In this document: in pieces, positions 18,605 to 26,390 of the stretch
Layout: every line of letters starts with the position of its first letter
Numbering within the stretch: position 1 is the stretch's first letter
Source: Allolucifera butyrica
GTDB taxonomy: Bacteria; Bacillota; Negativicutes; Sporomusales; UPPP01
DNA length: 64,000 nt
NCBI RefSeq assembly: GCF_900476375.1
Contig: NZ_UPPP01000083.1
Location: 183,455-247,454, forward strand
Direction: 5' to 3'
Made by a program: the position numbers and the translations under genes
The notes under the pieces: model-generated
Databases searched by the model: none
What the model saw: only the letters and a program-made list of their open reading frames with translations
What the model was told of the DNA's origin: nothing

Positions 18605-20479
18605 TTAATATTTTCTATAAGGTAATTCTTTCCGGGCCACTTCCTGGGAAAAAACCTCTTCGGACGTAATAATGCGAACCGGCAACTGTCTGCCGGCAAC
18701 AAGCGTCTTCACTGCCTTCATTAATTGCGGCCCCAACAGGGGATTGCATTCCACCGTACAGTTCAGTTTACCGGCAAGCATCGCATTAAAAGCATTCTTG
18801 GTCGCGTCAATCGACACAATAACAATATCTTTGCCGGGCTTTAGACCAGACTCTTCAATGGCTTCGATGGCGCCTAACGCCATGTCGTCATTGTGGGCAA
18901 AAACAGCCTGTATATCCGTTCCGTTCCGTCTTAAACAGTCTTCCATTACCTTTTTACCTTCGTCACGGGTGAAGTCACCCGTTTCGGAATCAACGATTTT
19001 AAATTGCGGATGTTCCCGGAGAATTTCTTCAAAGCCCTTTTTACGGTCAATGGCCGGTGTCGACCCCACAGTGCCCTGCAGCTCAACAATATTTACGTTT
19101 GTTCTTCCCTGCATATTCTGTACCAGCCACCGGGCCGCCCGCCTGCCTTCTTCCTCAAAATCAGCCCCGATAAACGTTGTATACATTGAATCATCAAGAT
19201 TGACCGTCCGGTCGGAAATAATAACAGGAATCCCCGCCGTTTTGGCCTCTTGCAGAACTTCTTCCCAGCCATCTTCAACGACCGGCGCAAACGCGATAAC
19301 GTCTACCTTTTGTTTAATAAAATCCCGGATTGACTGAATTTGAAGCTCCTGTTTCTGGTCGGCCTCCGTAAATAGCAGTTCAATCCCTTCATCTTTTGCC
19401 GCTTGCTTAATTGACGCAGAATTGGCCAGACGCCACTGGCTTTCCCTTCCTAATTGCGAAAAGCCTAAAACGATTTTGTGCTTGGCTTTAACATTGGGGA
19501 CCGGTTCATTCTGGCGGTCGGTATACAAAGCAACATTATCCCGGGTAATTTTATTGCTCCGCAAAATAATTTTTTTCGGAATTCCTTTTTCATGATTTAA
19601 AATATCGATAGCATATTGAACCGCTTCCTTGCCACCGGTAGGACAGGTGAAGGTGCCTTGCAATATCCCGTCCTTAACTAACTGCAAACCGCCATTTGCG
19701 CCCGGCAATCCATCGATTCCCACAAAGCTTACCCCCTGCAGCCCGAGCTCCCGGGTCGCTTTATAGGCCCCCAGCGCCATGGGATCGTTGTGAGCAAAAA
19801 CGATATCCACATCGGGATATTTCTTAAGTATTTTCTTCATCTCGTCCTCGGCTTTATCCCTCTGCCAGTCGGCTGCAACCCGGTCCAATATTTTTATATT
19901 GCCGTATTTATCAATAACCTCCTGGAACCCTTCGCTTCTGTCCCGCACCGGCGGTGAACCGTTTAAGCCCTGGATTTCAATAATATTACCGCCTCTGCTG
20001 CCCAATAAATCAGCGACAAACTTACCGGCCTGTTTCCCTATGGAATGATTGTCGGGACCGATAAATAATGTATAATCATATCCTTCTACGGCCCGGTCCA
20101 GGACAATAACCGGTATCTTTTTATAGGCTTTGGCAACAACCGGCGTTAAAACGGAGGCGTCATTAGGGGATATAATCAATAAATCAATCCCCTGCTGCAG
20201 CAATTTTTCCACATCATTTATCTGTTTTTGACTGCTTTGCGCCGCATCCGTAAAAACAACCCGCAGATGTTTATGTTTTCCTGCTTCCTCTTTTATTTCC
20301 CGGGTCATTACCACCCGCCACGGTTCTATTAAATTAGCCTGTGACACGCCAATTAAAAACTGGATTTGATTCCTTTCCTCCGCCCGCTCCTGTTCGGTTG
20401 CACAGCCACTAAAAAAAAGTGTCACAAGGCAAACGATTAAAAAAAATATAATTTTATCAGCCTTTGTCACGGCATTCAA
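18605..20479 (-). CDS. Lipoprotein with two fused sugar-binding domains
   Basis: A 624-residue lipoprotein (signal peptide ending LFFSGCATE) with two complete Peripla_BP_4 domains in tandem. Domain 1 is about residues 38-320 (FLIGVSQANLIEPWRVVMTR; FAHNDPMALGAYKATRELG). Domain 2 is about 335-624 (LGFSQLGRESQWRLANSASI; FAHNDDMALGAIEAIEESG). Domain 2 is very like the separate binding protein next door; domain 1 is more distant and resembles ribose/xylose binders. The start is TTG, seven bases after GAGGT, and overlaps the end of the regulator gene. The position between a two-component system and a transporter suggests a sensory role, perhaps handing sugar to the kinase's extracellular domain (inference). 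Confidence 0.88.
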   Translation of the reverse strand: MNAVTKADKIIFFLIVCLVTLFFSGCATEQERAEERNQIQFLIGVSQANLIEPWRVVMTREIKEEAGKHKHLRVVFTDAAQSSQKQINDVEKLLQQGIDLLIISPNDASVLTPVVAKAYKKIPVIVLDRAVEGYDYTLFIGPDNHSIGKQAGKFVADLLGSRGGNIIEIQGLNGSPPVRDRSEGFQEVIDKYGNIKILDRVAADWQRDKAEDEMKKILKKYPDVDIVFAHNDPMALGAYKATRELGLQGVSFVGIDGLPGANGGLQLVKDGILQGTFTCPTGGKEAVQYAIDILNHEKGIPKKIILRSNKITRDNVALYTDRQNEPVPNVKAKHKIVLGFSQLGRESQWRLANSASIKQAAKDEGIELLFTEADQKQELQIQSIRDFIKQKVDVIAFAPVVEDGWEEVLQEAKTAGIPVIISDRTVNLDDSMYTTFIGADFEEEGRRAARWLVQNMQGRTNVNIVELQGTVGSTPAIDRKKGFEEILREHPQFKIVDSETGDFTRDEGKKVMEDCLRRNGTDIQAVFAHNDDMALGAIEAIEESGLKPGKDIVIVSIDATKNAFNAMLAGKLNCTVECNPLLGPQLMKAVKTLVAGRQLPVRIITSEEVFSQEVARKELPYRKY

Positions 20480-21683
20480 CGGTCCAACCTCGCTTCCTGT
20501 ATTCTTGCGGTGAAATACCTAATGCCTTTTTAAAAGCCGTACTGAAATAGTGCTGGCTGCTATACCCCACCCGTTCGGCAATTTCATATAACTTTATCAT
20601 GGGGTCATTCATAAGCTGAATGGCCTTTTTTACCCTTACATGGGTTAAATAATCGACAAAGGATATCCCTGTTTCTTGTTTTAACAGCCGGCTCAAGTAA
20701 GTAGGACTAATCTGCAGGGTCTTAGCCACCTCCTGCAAAGACAGTTCTTCTTTAAAATAATTCATTTCAATATGCTGCCGGCAAAGCAATACCACAGGTG
20801 TGCAATTTTCCTGAACAGCAACGGCCGCAACCAGTTCTTTATAAACTTCCGGTACATCGGTATCGATATCTTCAATTTGTTTCTGTCCGGTAATAATAAT
20901 ATGCTTTAACCTATTTTCCACGGTCTGCTGAAAAATTGAACCCAAATCAAGCCAGGCAGGGTAATTATGTATCGGGGCCAGAATCACAAAATTATCAGCA
21001 TTATCCTTAAAAATTTCACTGGGCTGCCAGTCAGAGAGTAAATCGGCAATCACATTTTGTACGGCAAACAGTAAAAGCGGTCCGTCCCATTCCTTAATCA
21101 GCTCACTGCGATTTAATTTGGGAATTACTTTTATTAGAATCATACCGGTAACCGAAGAGAATTGAACGCCCAAATACCGTAATTGTTCCAGTGCTTCCGC
21201 TGCCGGTAAGCCTGTTATCCATTGCTTAAAGACTGACTCTTTAAGAACGCCGCCATTTTGTTTCATTTGCCGGTCCGCCCAATTTATGTAGCGGCTTTTG
21301 GAATGGAGCAAGGCCAATTCGCTGTGTGCCTTGGTTAATACCGCCATTAGTTGTTCTTTAGCAACCGGCTTTAGAAGATAATCGAAAACTTTCAATTTAA
21401 CAGCTTGCTGGGCATAAGCAAATTCGTCGTAGCCGGTAATTACGATAATCATGCAATTTTCCAGGCTGCTGCGCAATTGTTCAACGAGCTGCAGCCCATT
21501 TAGAAAGGGCATGCAAATATCAAGCAGTAAGATATCCGGTTTCAGTTGGTTAGCCATATCGAAAGCCATTTCACCGTCGGCAGCTTCCCCCACAACCTCC
21601 ATATCCAGGTCCTGCCAGTTAAGACTGCCTTTAAGGCCCCGCCGGATTTTGGGTTCATCATCGGCAATCAGAACTTTCCACAT
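20457..21683 (-). CDS. AraC-type response regulator (YesN-like)
   Basis: Response regulator of about 408 residues starting MWKVLIADDEP. The REC domain has the acidic pair in ADDEPKIRRG, phosphoacceptor Asp in DILLLDICMPFLNGL, and VFDYLLKPVAKEQL. A middle region of about 180 residues has no recognised domain. The C-terminal pair of AraC helix-turn-helix motifs includes LQEVAKTLQISPTYLSRLLK and LYEIAERVGYSSQHYFSTAF. I place the start at 21683, 13 bases after the kinase stop; an earlier in-frame start would overlap the kinase gene heavily. It probably controls the adjacent transport operon. Confidence 0.92.
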   Translation of the reverse strand: MWKVLIADDEPKIRRGLKGSLNWQDLDMEVVGEAADGEMAFDMANQLKPDILLLDICMPFLNGLQLVEQLRSSLENCMIIVITGYDEFAYAQQAVKLKVFDYLLKPVAKEQLMAVLTKAHSELALLHSKSRYINWADRQMKQNGGVLKESVFKQWITGLPAAEALEQLRYLGVQFSSVTGMILIKVIPKLNRSELIKEWDGPLLLFAVQNVIADLLSDWQPSEIFKDNADNFVILAPIHNYPAWLDLGSIFQQTVENRLKHIIITGQKQIEDIDTDVPEVYKELVAAVAVQENCTPVVLLCRQHIEMNYFKEELSLQEVAKTLQISPTYLSRLLKQETGISFVDYLTHVRVKKAIQLMNDPMIKLYEIAERVGYSSQHYFSTAFKKALGISPQEYRKRGWTVECRDKG

Positions 21684-21696
21684 TGCCCCACTCACC

Positions 21697-23487
21697 TTAC
21701 CTTTCCACAAGAGGATGCCAAATTTCGACTGTAGTACCTTCTCCATATATACTCGTAAATTGTATACCGAACTCGTTGCCGAAAGACAAGCGGATTCGCT
21801 CATGGACGTTAAAGGTTCCATATCCCGGATTATCCGGATTTATTTCTTTATTCTCAAGCATCGCCCGGATTTGCTGCATTTTTTCCGGCGTAATGCCGAT
21901 TCCGTTGTCCTTAATAACGAAATGTAACTTTCCTTCTGTTTTTTGCGCATTAATCAGGATGGCTCCCCCACCGCGTTTCGCATTAATCCCGTGATAGATC
22001 GCATTCTCCACCAGGGGCTGTAAAATTAATTTTATGACATAAAAATTCATTATTTCTTCCTCAAAATTGATTTCGTAGGACAGCCGGTCTTCATATCTCG
22101 CTTTCTGGATGATGAGATAGCTTTTGATGTGCTCCAGCTCTTCGCCGACTTTGATCATTTCCTTTCCTTTGCTGATGCCGATCCGGAATAAATTGGCCAG
22201 GGCGCTGATAATTTCGACGATATCGTCCGCACCGTGTCCCTGAGCCATCCATTTTATTGTATCCAGTGTATTATATAAGAAATGTGGTTTGATCTGGGCT
22301 TGCAGCGTTTTTAATTCCGCTTCCCGCTTACTCTTTTGCTCCTTATAGACCAGGTCAATTAGTTTTCTGATTTCCTCAATCATATTATTAAAACTATTGC
22401 CTAACTGCCCGATTTCATCATTATATTTACTGTTAAAATGTACGTTTAAATCTCCTTCCTCGGCCATTTTCATCAGACTTCTCAGCTTGCTTAACGGCTT
22501 GGCAATGGCAGAGGTAAAGAAAAAAGCCGCAATCACCGCCAGCAGTAATGTAAAGGCCCCAATCAGCAATGAATAATAGCGAATGTTCGTTACTTCCGTC
22601 AACGTTTCATTTAAGGGAAAAACGCCAATCGTTTTCCATTTCGTATAGTTGGACTCTTTATAAATAATTTGATAAAGGCTTCCTTTAACCATCTTCACGA
22701 TACTGTCCGATTGTCCAGTCAGCCAGTCCGGGTTTACGCGGTACACAATTGCGTTAACCGGTGCATAGACGATGCCGCCATTGGGATCAATAATAAACAA
22801 AAAACCGTTTTTTCCCAATTTAATATCTTCGATTACTTTCTTAATAATATCCAGTTTCATATCAATTAAAATAACACCGAGCGTTTCTTTTGAATCGGGG
22901 TCAATAACCGCTTTCGCTATGGCGACTACATCGTCGGCGCTATATTTTAATCTGGTAGTAATATTTCTGCCAATTGGCTTGCTGAATAATTGGATCTTCC
23001 CGGGAAAAGCCGCGGCCTGCCTGTACCACGTTTCCATCGTCAGCGGGTCTCGGGCAATGCGATACATTTCATTGCTGATAAACAAATCGTTCTTATTTAC
23101 AATTAATATACCGGCAATTTCCGGGTGAACATCGGTGAAGGTTGTTAACGTTCTTCTAACTTCCTTTTCCAAGGGAGCATTGCTATTTTTTTCTTTAGTA
23201 CGCAAAAATTCAATAACCTGCGGTTCCTGAGCAATATAATGTGTAATATTTTCCATATCATGAATGTAGAATTCTACATTTCTGGTAACTTGTTGAATCA
23301 TTTGCACGGTGTGAACATTAGTCTGTTCCTCAATCGAACGGGTATAAATAACATTTCCTAATAACCCCAAAGTAACAATAGGAAATAGAATTAAGGATAA
23401 AAAATAAAACAGCAGTTTAAAGCGAATACTTTGGCCGCGAAAAACAAATGAAATAAAGCCTAAATAGTTCCGCCATCTCTCTCGCAT
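21697..23487 (-). CDS. Sensor histidine kinase (YesM family)
   Basis: A 596-residue membrane kinase. It has a first transmembrane helix (about 27-48) and an extracellular dCache-like sensor region of roughly 250 residues (includes DVVAIAKAVIDPDSKETLGV and IDPNGGIVYAP). A second transmembrane helix (about 305-328), HAMP and the His_kinase domain with QIKPHFLYNTLDTIKWMAQG follow. The HATPase domain has LVENAIYHGI, IKDNGIGI and GYGTFNVHERI. It pairs with the AraC-type regulator immediately downstream; the likely signal is a sugar or sugar-loaded binding protein (inference from neighbours). Confidence 0.93.
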   Translation of the reverse strand: MRERWRNYLGFISFVFRGQSIRFKLLFYFLSLILFPIVTLGLLGNVIYTRSIEEQTNVHTVQMIQQVTRNVEFYIHDMENITHYIAQEPQVIEFLRTKEKNSNAPLEKEVRRTLTTFTDVHPEIAGILIVNKNDLFISNEMYRIARDPLTMETWYRQAAAFPGKIQLFSKPIGRNITTRLKYSADDVVAIAKAVIDPDSKETLGVILIDMKLDIIKKVIEDIKLGKNGFLFIIDPNGGIVYAPVNAIVYRVNPDWLTGQSDSIVKMVKGSLYQIIYKESNYTKWKTIGVFPLNETLTEVTNIRYYSLLIGAFTLLLAVIAAFFFTSAIAKPLSKLRSLMKMAEEGDLNVHFNSKYNDEIGQLGNSFNNMIEEIRKLIDLVYKEQKSKREAELKTLQAQIKPHFLYNTLDTIKWMAQGHGADDIVEIISALANLFRIGISKGKEMIKVGEELEHIKSYLIIQKARYEDRLSYEINFEEEIMNFYVIKLILQPLVENAIYHGINAKRGGGAILINAQKTEGKLHFVIKDNGIGITPEKMQQIRAMLENKEINPDNPGYGTFNVHERIRLSFGNEFGIQFTSIYGEGTTVEIWHPLVER

Positions 23488-23631
23488 ACAATAAAATTCC
23501 TTTTAAATTTTTTAAAAAGATTTAATATTTACTCTTCTCTTAATTATCCAGCAAATCCTTTTAACATAAGGAAAAAAATGCAAAAAGCACCAGCTTTTCC
23601 GGAAATTAACTCCTATTTTTCTAAAAAGAAT

Positions 23632-23653
23632 ACCCTTTACCGAAGTAAAGGGT
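23632..23653 (-). terminator. UUCG-loop terminator in the 23488-23838 gap
   Basis: On the minus strand the stem ACCCTTTAC / GTAAAGGGT closes a TTCG tetraloop and is followed by ATTCTTTTT. It lies 185 bases after the diguanylate cyclase stop. I see no gene in the rest of 23488-23838; it should hold the kinase promoter. Confidence 0.65.
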
Positions 23654-23838
23654 GCACGGAATATCTGCCGGCAATATTAATAAAGATTTGGAAAATATCG
23701 GTCAGAGCCAACACTCACAAAATATTAATCCTTCTGAAGAAAAGTAATTGTGCTACTCTTTGCGAAGTTGACCGCATAACTATATATAGATTCATTCGCT
23801 CCAAGCACGGGGTACTCGGTAATTTAGCAGCAAAATGC

Positions 23839-24741
23839 TTATCCTAGGGCCGTACGGTTTCGACCTTCACTTTTTGCCCGATACAAGGCCTTGTCGGCTT
23901 TTTCCAGCAAACCGGCAGGGGTCATTCCCTGTTCCGGAATAATGGCAGCAGCCCCAATGCTTACTGTCACATACTCAGATACTGTAGACATTGGGTGAGA
24001 TATTTGCAATGACTCAATATCTTTCCGCATCTTTTCCGCTACAATAAAAGCATTTTCCGCCGGTGTTGAGGACAAAATAGCCACGAATTCTTCTCCCCCA
24101 TACCGTGCTACAAAGTCGCCGCCCCGGATCGTTGAATTTTTCAAAGCTTGCCCTACCTGCCTAAGACAGTCATCCCCTCTTAGATGCCCGTAATAATCGT
24201 TGTATTTCTTGAAGTAATCTATGTCCAGCATTAGAACGGATAGACTATCCCGGTTTCGCAGGGCCCGTCGCCATTCTTTATCGAAAGCCTCATCAAAATA
24301 CCGCCTGTTAGCTATACCTGTCAACCCATCCAACAAGGAAAGTTTTTCCAAAAGATCCCTGTATTTCTTCAACTCCAGGTGATTTCTCACTCGCGCCTTA
24401 ACGATCGACTGATTAAATGGCCTGATTATATAGTCAATCGCGCCAATATCCAATCCTTTCGTGATATCTTCGGTATCACTCAGCGCCGAAATAAAAATGA
24501 CTGGAATATTCCGGGTTTGAGGATTCTTCTTTAGGCTTGTACATACTTCATACCCATCCATTTCCGGCATGATTACGTCAAGTAAAATCAGATCCACATT
24601 TTCTGAAGTAGCAATGCTCAATGCCTGCTCTCCAGAGGTTGCACAAAAAATTTCGTATTGATCCGCTAACATGTCGCGCAAAATTTGAACATTCAGGCGG
24701 GAATCATCTACGATTAAAATGGTTTGTCTTGCAGATTCCAT
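23839..24741 (-). CDS. REC-GGDEF response regulator (diguanylate cyclase)
   Basis: A 300-residue protein with a receiver domain (about 5-120; IVDDSRLNVQILRDML, phosphoacceptor in VDLILLDVIMPEMDGY, and IDYIIRPFNQSIVKARV) and a GGDEF domain (about 135-300). The GGDEF domain has LDGLTGIANRRYFDE, SVLMLDIDYFKKYND and the active-site loop ARYGGEEFVAIL, intact as GGEEF; it should make cyclic di-GMP. It lacks an obvious RxxD inhibitory site five residues before GGEEF (the bases there encode GGDFVARY). Its leader carries a probable cyclic-di-GMP riboswitch, implying feedback control. Confidence 0.94.
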   Translation of the reverse strand: MESARQTILIVDDSRLNVQILRDMLADQYEIFCATSGEQALSIATSENVDLILLDVIMPEMDGYEVCTSLKKNPQTRNIPVIFISALSDTEDITKGLDIGAIDYIIRPFNQSIVKARVRNHLELKKYRDLLEKLSLLDGLTGIANRRYFDEAFDKEWRRALRNRDSLSVLMLDIDYFKKYNDYYGHLRGDDCLRQVGQALKNSTIRGGDFVARYGGEEFVAILSSTPAENAFIVAEKMRKDIESLQISHPMSTVSEYVTVSIGAAAIIPEQGMTPAGLLEKADKALYRAKSEGRNRTALG

Positions 24742-24801
24742 ATAACCTCCTAAACAAGAATCATTGATTTATCACGTCCGACAGCAGGCTGTGAACACAA
24801 T

Positions 24802-24848
24802 AAAAAATGCCAGGTGTAATTGATAAACTCAATTGCAACCTGGCAATC
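24802..24848 (-). terminator. Terminator overlapping the riboswitch 3' side
   Basis: On the minus strand TGCCAGGT ... ACCTGGCA forms a long stem (extended by AATTGA/TCAATT) followed by six T residues. The 5' arm contains the GCCAGGTTGC strand of the aptamer, so terminator and aptamer stem P1 should exclude each other. Confidence 0.8.
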
Positions 24849-24906
24849 ATAGGCTCCCGCCCTTAGACCCATAGTTTTGCGCCCCTACCTTTAGGAAGGT
24901 TAGCCT
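24831..24906 (-). promoter_or_regulatory. Probable GEMM-I cyclic-di-GMP riboswitch aptamer
   Basis: On the minus strand, read from 24906: GGCTAACCTTCCTAAAGGTA, then GGGGCGCAAAACTATGGGTC, then TAAGGGCGGGAGCCTATGAT, then TGCCAGGTTGCAAT. This follows the GEMM-I layout: 5' AACC arm, hairpin capped by a TAAA tetraloop, the GACGCAAAGC-like GGCGCAAAAC, a second stem, then GCCAGGTTGC pairing back to GC-AACC as P1. It begins a few bases after a strong promoter and precedes the GGDEF gene. Because P1 and the terminator share a strand, ligand would be predicted to turn expression ON (inference). Confidence 0.82.
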
Positions 24907-24907
24907 G

Positions 24908-24936
24908 ATTATAGCATTTTCTGCATTATTCGATAA
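24908..24936 (-). promoter_or_regulatory. Sigma-A promoter of the riboswitch-diguanylate cyclase transcript
   Basis: Minus strand: -35 TTATCG, 17-base spacer, perfect -10 TATAAT with an extended TG motif (TGCTATAAT). Transcription would begin just before the aptamer. Confidence 0.7.
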
Positions 24937-25090
24937 ATATATTTAAATTCCTTCATAATTAGGACTTATCTCTCTCAAATTATACGGTAAATTCCCCACA
25001 CAACCGGACTGCTCATCTGCTTAATCAGTATCCTGTATTCATTATATCTTCGTTATCTTAAACATATATCTATTATGTGGAGGTATTGAA

Positions 25091-25807
25091 ATGATAGGGA
25101 TCAAGGTCATGAAATTCAGTCGGCACAAAGTATATTTGGCCATGATTTCATTTTTAATATTTGGTCTTATAATGGGCAAAATAGGATTTACCCTTTGGGA
25201 CGAACTGGAACTATCGTCTATTCCTAACCAGCCAACAGCAGCGCCAAGAGGCAAATTATCTATTGTTATAAAAACTTCCTCCCGTATTTTGGAACTTTAC
25301 AATGATGGCCAGTTATATAAACAATATCGAATTGCGGTGGGTAAAAGCGATACGCCAACACCAATTGGCGATTGGATCGTTATTTGGAAATCCTATAGGT
25401 CCGGTGATATTTTTGGTACGCGCTATCTTGCGCTCGATGTGCCGTGGGGCGGTTATGGTATTCATGGCACGAATCAACCGTGGAGTATTGGCCGCTTTGC
25501 CAGTCATGGTTGTATTCGTCTGCGTAATAAGGACATAGAAGAATTATATGACTGGGTACCAGTGGGAACGCCGGTACGGATTGAAGGAGAAAAAATTAAT
25601 ATTAGGCGGGAACTCCGGTATGAATTGTTTGGTACAGACGTAGTCCAATTACAGGTAAAATTAAAAGCTTTAGGGTATCTTGAGGGAAGAGCCGATGGCT
25701 TCTTTAATAGGGACACGGAACAAGCCGTAAAGCGGTACCAGCATGACCACGGCCTTGCAGTAACAGGAATAGCTGATTTTAAGACACTCACTATGTTAGG
25801 ATTGTAA
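25091..25807 (+). CDS. L,D-transpeptidase with peptidoglycan-binding domain
   Basis: A 238-residue exported enzyme. It has an N-terminal signal/transmembrane anchor (about residues 13-33) and a YkuD catalytic domain (about 55-165) with IHGTNQPWSIG and the catalytic Cys in SHGCIRLRNKDIEELYDWV. A C-terminal PG_binding_1 repeat (about 175-238; VQLQVKLKALGYLEGRADG) follows. It would make 3-3 cross-links or attach proteins to peptidoglycan outside the membrane. The ATG follows GGAGGT. Confidence 0.93.
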   Translation: MIGIKVMKFSRHKVYLAMISFLIFGLIMGKIGFTLWDELELSSIPNQPTAAPRGKLSIVIKTSSRILELYNDGQLYKQYRIAVGKSDTPTPIGDWIVIWKSYRSGDIFGTRYLALDVPWGGYGIHGTNQPWSIGRFASHGCIRLRNKDIEELYDWVPVGTPVRIEGEKINIRRELRYELFGTDVVQLQVKLKALGYLEGRADGFFNRDTEQAVKRYQHDHGLAVTGIADFKTLTMLGL

Positions 25808-25873
25808 ATATGATAATAAAATATGCTCAAAAAAAGCATACTAGTTAGTAAACATATAAGGGAGGCATATGTA

Positions 25874-26065
25874 ATGGCTATAGCTAAAGTCTCAGAATTA
25901 GTAGGCAGTTCCAGGCTGAATTGGACTGATGCCGTAAACAACGCAGTCATGGAGGCATCGGAACAGGATGGCATATTTGGCGTTGAAGTAACTAATTTTA
26001 CTGCTAACATCAAAGACGGACAGATCAAAGAATATAGGGCTAATATTAAAATAGTTTCTCATTAA
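25874..26065 (+). CDS. Dodecin family flavin-binding protein
   Basis: Dodecins are about 65-residue proteins that form hollow dodecamers storing flavin or CoA. The 63-residue product MAIAKVSELVGSS...EYRANIKIVSH matches the family at both ends (VAKVxEIxxSS and the C-terminal EYRVNxKxxF pattern), with VxxASExxxxIxGVEVxxF between. I choose the ATG preceded by AAGGGAGG rather than an upstream ATG that would add 17 residues. Confidence 0.85.
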   Translation: MAIAKVSELVGSSRLNWTDAVNNAVMEASEQDGIFGVEVTNFTANIKDGQIKEYRANIKIVSH

Positions 26066-26070
26066 AGTTA

Positions 26071-26116
26071 AAGAAAAAGACCCCCACGTTTTGATAACGT
26101 GGGGGTCTTTTTCTTT
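26071..26116. terminator. Bidirectional terminator between dodecin and the DUF6504-like gene
   Basis: A very strong stem AAAGACCCCCACGTT / AACGTGGGGGTCTTT with loop TTGAT, A/T tracts on both sides, located between two convergent genes. Confidence 0.9.
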
Positions 26117-26151
26117 AATAAGCTCGGCTGCTGAAGCTAACAGGTAAGATT

Positions 26152-26385
26152 CTACTTTTTCTCTACAAACCACCGGCCTTCATCACAAAACAAATATACC
26201 TGTTTGCCACAGATCCGGCAAGTGTACCGCATACCGCAGCCGCCGCCTTTTAATGATGCCGCCTGCCGAGCATCTAACACCCGCTCAATCTCGAACACCC
26301 GCCCGTCTTCCCATTTTAGGGATAATGGCCGGATCTTTCCGTCTGTTCCATGTTCCGCTATGACTTGTACAAATACTTTTCCCAT
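26152..26385 (-). CDS. DUF6504-like small protein downstream of dinB
   Basis: About 77 residues starting MGKVFVQVIAEH. It has a W-containing beta-rich segment (LSLKWEDGRVFEIERVLD), then SLKGGGCGMRYTCRICGK and a final LFCDEGRWFVEKK. The CRIC pair could bind metal but only two cysteines are close together. The pattern (target-sequence DG, GGxGxRYxxRIxG, WFVE) resembles DUF6504 proteins found next to translesion polymerases; assignment is by eye. It starts six bases after dinB stops, using AGGTGAT as ribosome site, so it is in the SOS operon. A decayed second copy lies at 52326-52485. Confidence 0.7.
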   Translation of the reverse strand: MGKVFVQVIAEHGTDGKIRPLSLKWEDGRVFEIERVLDARQAASLKGGGCGMRYTCRICGKQVYLFCDEGRWFVEKK

Positions 26386-26390
26386 ATGTA

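Noticed and set aside
18672..19337. 221-codon plus-strand frame
   Set aside because: Antisense to the binding-protein gene, no ribosome site, Ser-rich as expected from reverse-complement translation.
23578..23847. Open frame of 89 codons on the plus strand
   Set aside because: No ribosome-binding site, overlaps the terminator and the end of the diguanylate cyclase gene, and the product has no recognisable features.
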